Below, one piece after another: positions 30,388 through 32,718 of a DNA stretch of 32,718 nt (position 1 is the stretch's first letter; every line of letters starts with the position of its first letter). The translations under genes and the position numbers were made by a program. This DNA comes from Chitinophagaceae bacterium UBA2791. Its GTDB lineage: Bacteria; Bacteroidota; Bacteroidia; Chitinophagales; Chitinophagaceae. The stretch covers positions 65,150 to 97,867 of the forward strand of contig DEHV01000067.1 in NCBI GenBank assembly GCA_002352105.1. Reading direction: 5' to 3'. Under the pieces are notes generated by a model. The model was not told the origin of the DNA and searched no databases. It was given only the letters and a program-made list of their open reading frames with translations.

Positions 30388-32316
30388 TCACCGCTTTAGG
30401 AACCGCATTAATCCAAGCCGGGAAGAGCCCGATGTCGCCAAGATACAATACCAGCCTGCCGGTATGTTGTCAATGTCCAGGCTCACGACAGTCGGGCCCT
30501 TGCCGGCAACAATATCATCTTTTTTAAAAGCGCGCCCCTGCATATTATATATCACGGTCCGGATATGGATTTTTTCGTCGGCGATGATCTTCATCTCCAG
30601 GCGCTGCCGAACAATGGTTGAAGTTAGCGAGACCGACGGCGATCTTTCCTTAATATTATCAGCAAGCTCTCTTCTCATTCGGTATCGGTTATCCGGAAGC
30701 GGTAGCGCATTCTGACCAGCAATACTGCTGCCCAGCGTAAAATGGTTCTCTCCGGGTGTGAAGCCGATGATCGCCTCGCTGATTACCGATCCGTTCGCGC
30801 CGGGAGATCCGGTAACGGCGGTATTCCCCGCATTTATCCAGCTTTCATTCAATAGGCGGGCCGTTCTAAGATCCTGCAGACTGGTCACTCCCCCGCTGTT
30901 AGGGTCATCAAAAGACAGCTCGACAATTGCTTCTGCAGACCCATCGTCATCAGCCGCAATGCTCCAATACTCCAGCGAAGAGATATGATCGATCCCCTCT
31001 CCCATCTGTACGCTGAGCGCCGACGGATCCGACCGGCGATAGGCTACGGTAAAACTCCCCGAAGCATTCTTTAACGATAGCCAGCGCATGGTCTGGTTAA
31101 TGCCTACCGGAAATAAAAACCCTTCCGCCGTAAGACCTTGTTTTTGCAGAGGACCGTTGATAAAGCTATTGTCCGACAAACTATCCGCTTTCAGCGTGCA
31201 GGAAGGAAGCAGGGTCAGCAACGCGCTATGGTTGGTGGCAATCCTTCCCCTGATCAGTTCCAGGCGATAAGGAAGGGTCAGGGGGTGTTGCAGTACGGCT
31301 CCCCAACCATTCATCACAAAGCTTATGCTGTTCAGGATTGCGCCCTGCATATTTATTTTCTGCTCCTGTTTACCGGCAAGCAGGATCGCCGGTTCGCCGG
31401 CGCCTGTTTCCGTCATCACGCTTCCCGGCATTTGCAGCAGATCGCCGCCTATAGATACCACCGCATTCCTGGCCGTATTTCCCAGGTTAACTATTCCTCC
31501 GCGCTGAATAAGGTCGCGCGCAATAAAGATGGTATCCCCGAAATTCAGGCTTAGGTTTACCCCCTGGCCTATTTCCAGGTCGCTGCGGATCGTCAACCGG
31601 TTGGTTCCGGCCGCCGTATAATTTAGCGTTCCCCCGGCAGCGTCCGCTTTTAACGCCAATTTTCCATAGACCCTGCCGCTAAGTGACAGGGTAGTAGAAA
31701 GATCGGGACTATCAATTTCCGTCACACCTTTTTCCGTTCCCGGCGCGGAAGACAAGCGCTGTATATTTGCGGCATGTCCTGCGGCGGTCTGATGAATATA
31801 CCTTCCCCCGTCATTGATGCGGATGGAATCGGCAATACTCACGGGCAGGCCGCTTACCGCTCCCGACGCATTCCGGAAAATGCCGCCCTCTTCAATGATC
31901 AAACCATAGCTATCGCCAGCCGCCACAAACCCGGGCAGACTTGTATTATCGGAAGGCAGGGTCAATTCAATAGGGTTTCCGCCAGAAGGCGCGATCCTGA
32001 CCATCCTGACAACCGTAGTCGCCGACCCGCCCGGAAGCCTGACTGTATATCCTGTTTTTATAAATTCATTATCTAGCAAGACCGCATCATTAATACCCGG
32101 CGTTTCATCACTCGCCCAGTTAAGCGGATTGCTCCACTCTCCATCGCCCCCCTCTCCATCCCATAAATGCTGCGCCTGCAGAGACAGCGACAAGCAAATC
32201 AGTATAAGCCAGCACAACAATCGTTTCAGGCGACATGGCCATCGCCATACACTACTGAAGCTCCTGCATTTTCCAGGCCATTTTTTGATGAAGACGATCA
32301 TATCCTGTGTTTTCAT
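30388..32316 (-). CDS. Secreted T9SS cargo protein with C-terminal sorting domain
   Basis: This is predicted to be exported by Sec and then by the type IX secretion system to the cell surface or outside. The 642-residue product has an unusually long N-terminal signal of about 48 residues, with a charged region before the hydrophobic core (LLCWLILICLSLSLQAQ). The mature part starts HLWDGEGGDGEWSNPLNW, a motif seen at the start of many Bacteroidota surface proteins. A low-complexity, beta-rich body of repeats follows with no known enzymatic motif. The last 75 residues match a type A T9SS sorting domain: RTVIYNMQGRAF, IPAGWYCIL and a final RFLKR. The -7 box 8 nt upstream supports the long start. 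It converges on the DUF4954 gene. Confidence 0.88.
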   Translation of the reverse strand: MKTQDMIVFIKKWPGKCRSFSSVWRWPCRLKRLLCWLILICLSLSLQAQHLWDGEGGDGEWSNPLNWASDETPGINDAVLLDNEFIKTGYTVRLPGGSATTVVRMVRIAPSGGNPIELTLPSDNTSLPGFVAAGDSYGLIIEEGGIFRNASGAVSGLPVSIADSIRINDGGRYIHQTAAGHAANIQRLSSAPGTEKGVTEIDSPDLSTTLSLSGRVYGKLALKADAAGGTLNYTAAGTNRLTIRSDLEIGQGVNLSLNFGDTIFIARDLIQRGGIVNLGNTARNAVVSIGGDLLQMPGSVMTETGAGEPAILLAGKQEQKINMQGAILNSISFVMNGWGAVLQHPLTLPYRLELIRGRIATNHSALLTLLPSCTLKADSLSDNSFINGPLQKQGLTAEGFLFPVGINQTMRWLSLKNASGSFTVAYRRSDPSALSVQMGEGIDHISSLEYWSIAADDDGSAEAIVELSFDDPNSGGVTSLQDLRTARLLNESWINAGNTAVTGSPGANGSVISEAIIGFTPGENHFTLGSSIAGQNALPLPDNRYRMRRELADNIKERSPSVSLTSTIVRQRLEMKIIADEKIHIRTVIYNMQGRAFKKDDIVAGKGPTVVSLDIDNIPAGWYCILATSGSSRLGLMRFLKR

Positions 32317-32718
32317 TAGGCCTGCAAAATAGAAAGGCGCAGAAATGAGACCAAGATGATAACACCGCTTAAAAATGTTTTATCACCGCGGAAAACAATG
32401 AAGTCCGGGAAAGCGCGTGCCTACATATCTTTCCCTGTTTTGAAGCCTGTTAAGAAGAGAATAATCAGATCTAATTGATCGCTTACAATTGCATTCCATA
32501 AATACGATCAACACTGTTGCTAACGCCGGTTCATACTTCCAGTTCAATGAAAATACTTACTCATTTTACCAACCGTGTTTACATAATAAATCAAGCAAGC
32601 ATAATGCTATACAAACGTATACGCATAAAAAGGGTTTAGGGGTTAATTCCAAACTAACAGGTAAACCAATATTAGTTAAGATTTGCAGGATATTTTAGCG
32701 CTCCTGAATATTTATTTC
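32317..32718. other. AT-rich 402-nt region without a convincing gene
   Basis: No coding region is convincing. It holds a perfect minus-strand -7 match (TACGTTTG, 32612-32619), the palindromes AGCAT-a-ATGCT and CGTATACG nearby, and stops in all frames. One 69-codon plus-strand frame is open but has no coding signature. It is probably the intergenic region before the next gene outside the window. Confidence 0.5.
32325..32331 (-). promoter_or_regulatory. Putative -7 box of the T9SS cargo gene
   Basis: The minus strand reads TATTTTG, one base shorter than the TAnnTTTG consensus. It ends 8 nt before the ATG at 32316 and supports the long signal peptide. A perfect minus-strand TACGTTTG at 32612-32619 is a more distant alternative. 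Confidence 0.4.

Noticed and set aside
32489..32698. 69-codon plus-strand frame at the window end
   Set aside because: AT-rich, with no coding-like pattern, motif or promoter box in front.
1..32718. Mobile element, prophage, CRISPR array or defence island
   Set aside because: No transposase, integrase, spaced direct repeats or cas/defence genes are present; the region reads as core chromosome.

Overview
This window looks like a core-chromosome segment of a Bacteroidota bacterium, most likely Chitinophagaceae or a close relative. The evidence is: (i) a type IX secretion (T9SS) cargo protein with a C-terminal sorting domain; (ii) the Bacteroidota -7 promoter box TAnnTTTG in front of many genes, with little sign of Shine-Dalgarno sequences; (iii) family markers such as DUF4954, DUF5683, a prokaryotic CCDC81-like HU protein and a PorT-like barrel; (iv) the futalosine-pathway enzyme MqnE. 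Base composition is near 50% GC and even throughout. I see no insertion sequence, prophage, tRNA, rRNA or CRISPR array.

Layout. 1-539 (-): NlpC/P60 lipoprotein, cut by the window edge. 701-6225 (+): dnaE, trxA with a terminator, and a CNT nucleoside transporter. 6435-7556 (+): mqnE. 7564-10067 (-): serine dehydratase, an FKBP-type lipoprotein isomerase and a small membrane protein. 10172-11092 (+): a membrane-anchored HU/CCDC81-like protein. 11271-16558 (-): lon, an outer-membrane barrel with a clear terminator, a membrane metallophosphoesterase and an FMN reductase. 16869-20072 (+): parA, parB, a DUF5683 protein and dapB. 20135-21403 (+): an Rrf2 regulator with four cysteines and kdsA. 21405-21626 (-): a small PspC protein. 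21775-24042 (+): aconitase. 24052-24441 (-): a small SET-domain protein. 24647-26035 (+): mgtE. 26259-30364 (+): glmS and DUF4954. 30388-32316 (-): T9SS cargo. 32317-32718: AT-rich and without a convincing gene.

How the genes work together. Most are housekeeping: replication (DnaE), chromosome segregation (ParAB), protein quality control (Lon, FKBP), redox (Trx), TCA cycle (aconitase), menaquinone (MqnE), lysine/peptidoglycan (DapB), amino-sugar supply (GlmS) and LPS core (KdsA). Several feed the cell envelope.

I did not find an obvious new defence or mobile system. The most interesting signals are regulatory. Three genes (mqnE, the Rrf2 gene, mgtE) have a -7-like box ending exactly 4 nt before the start codon, which predicts leaderless mRNAs. 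A near-perfect 19-bp inverted repeat lies just upstream of the mgtE promoter box. A hairpin lies in the long aconitase leader. Two gene-family puzzles also stand out: DUF4954 (beta-helix) in a tight operon with glmS, and a cysteine-cluster Rrf2 regulator directly upstream of a metal-type kdsA.
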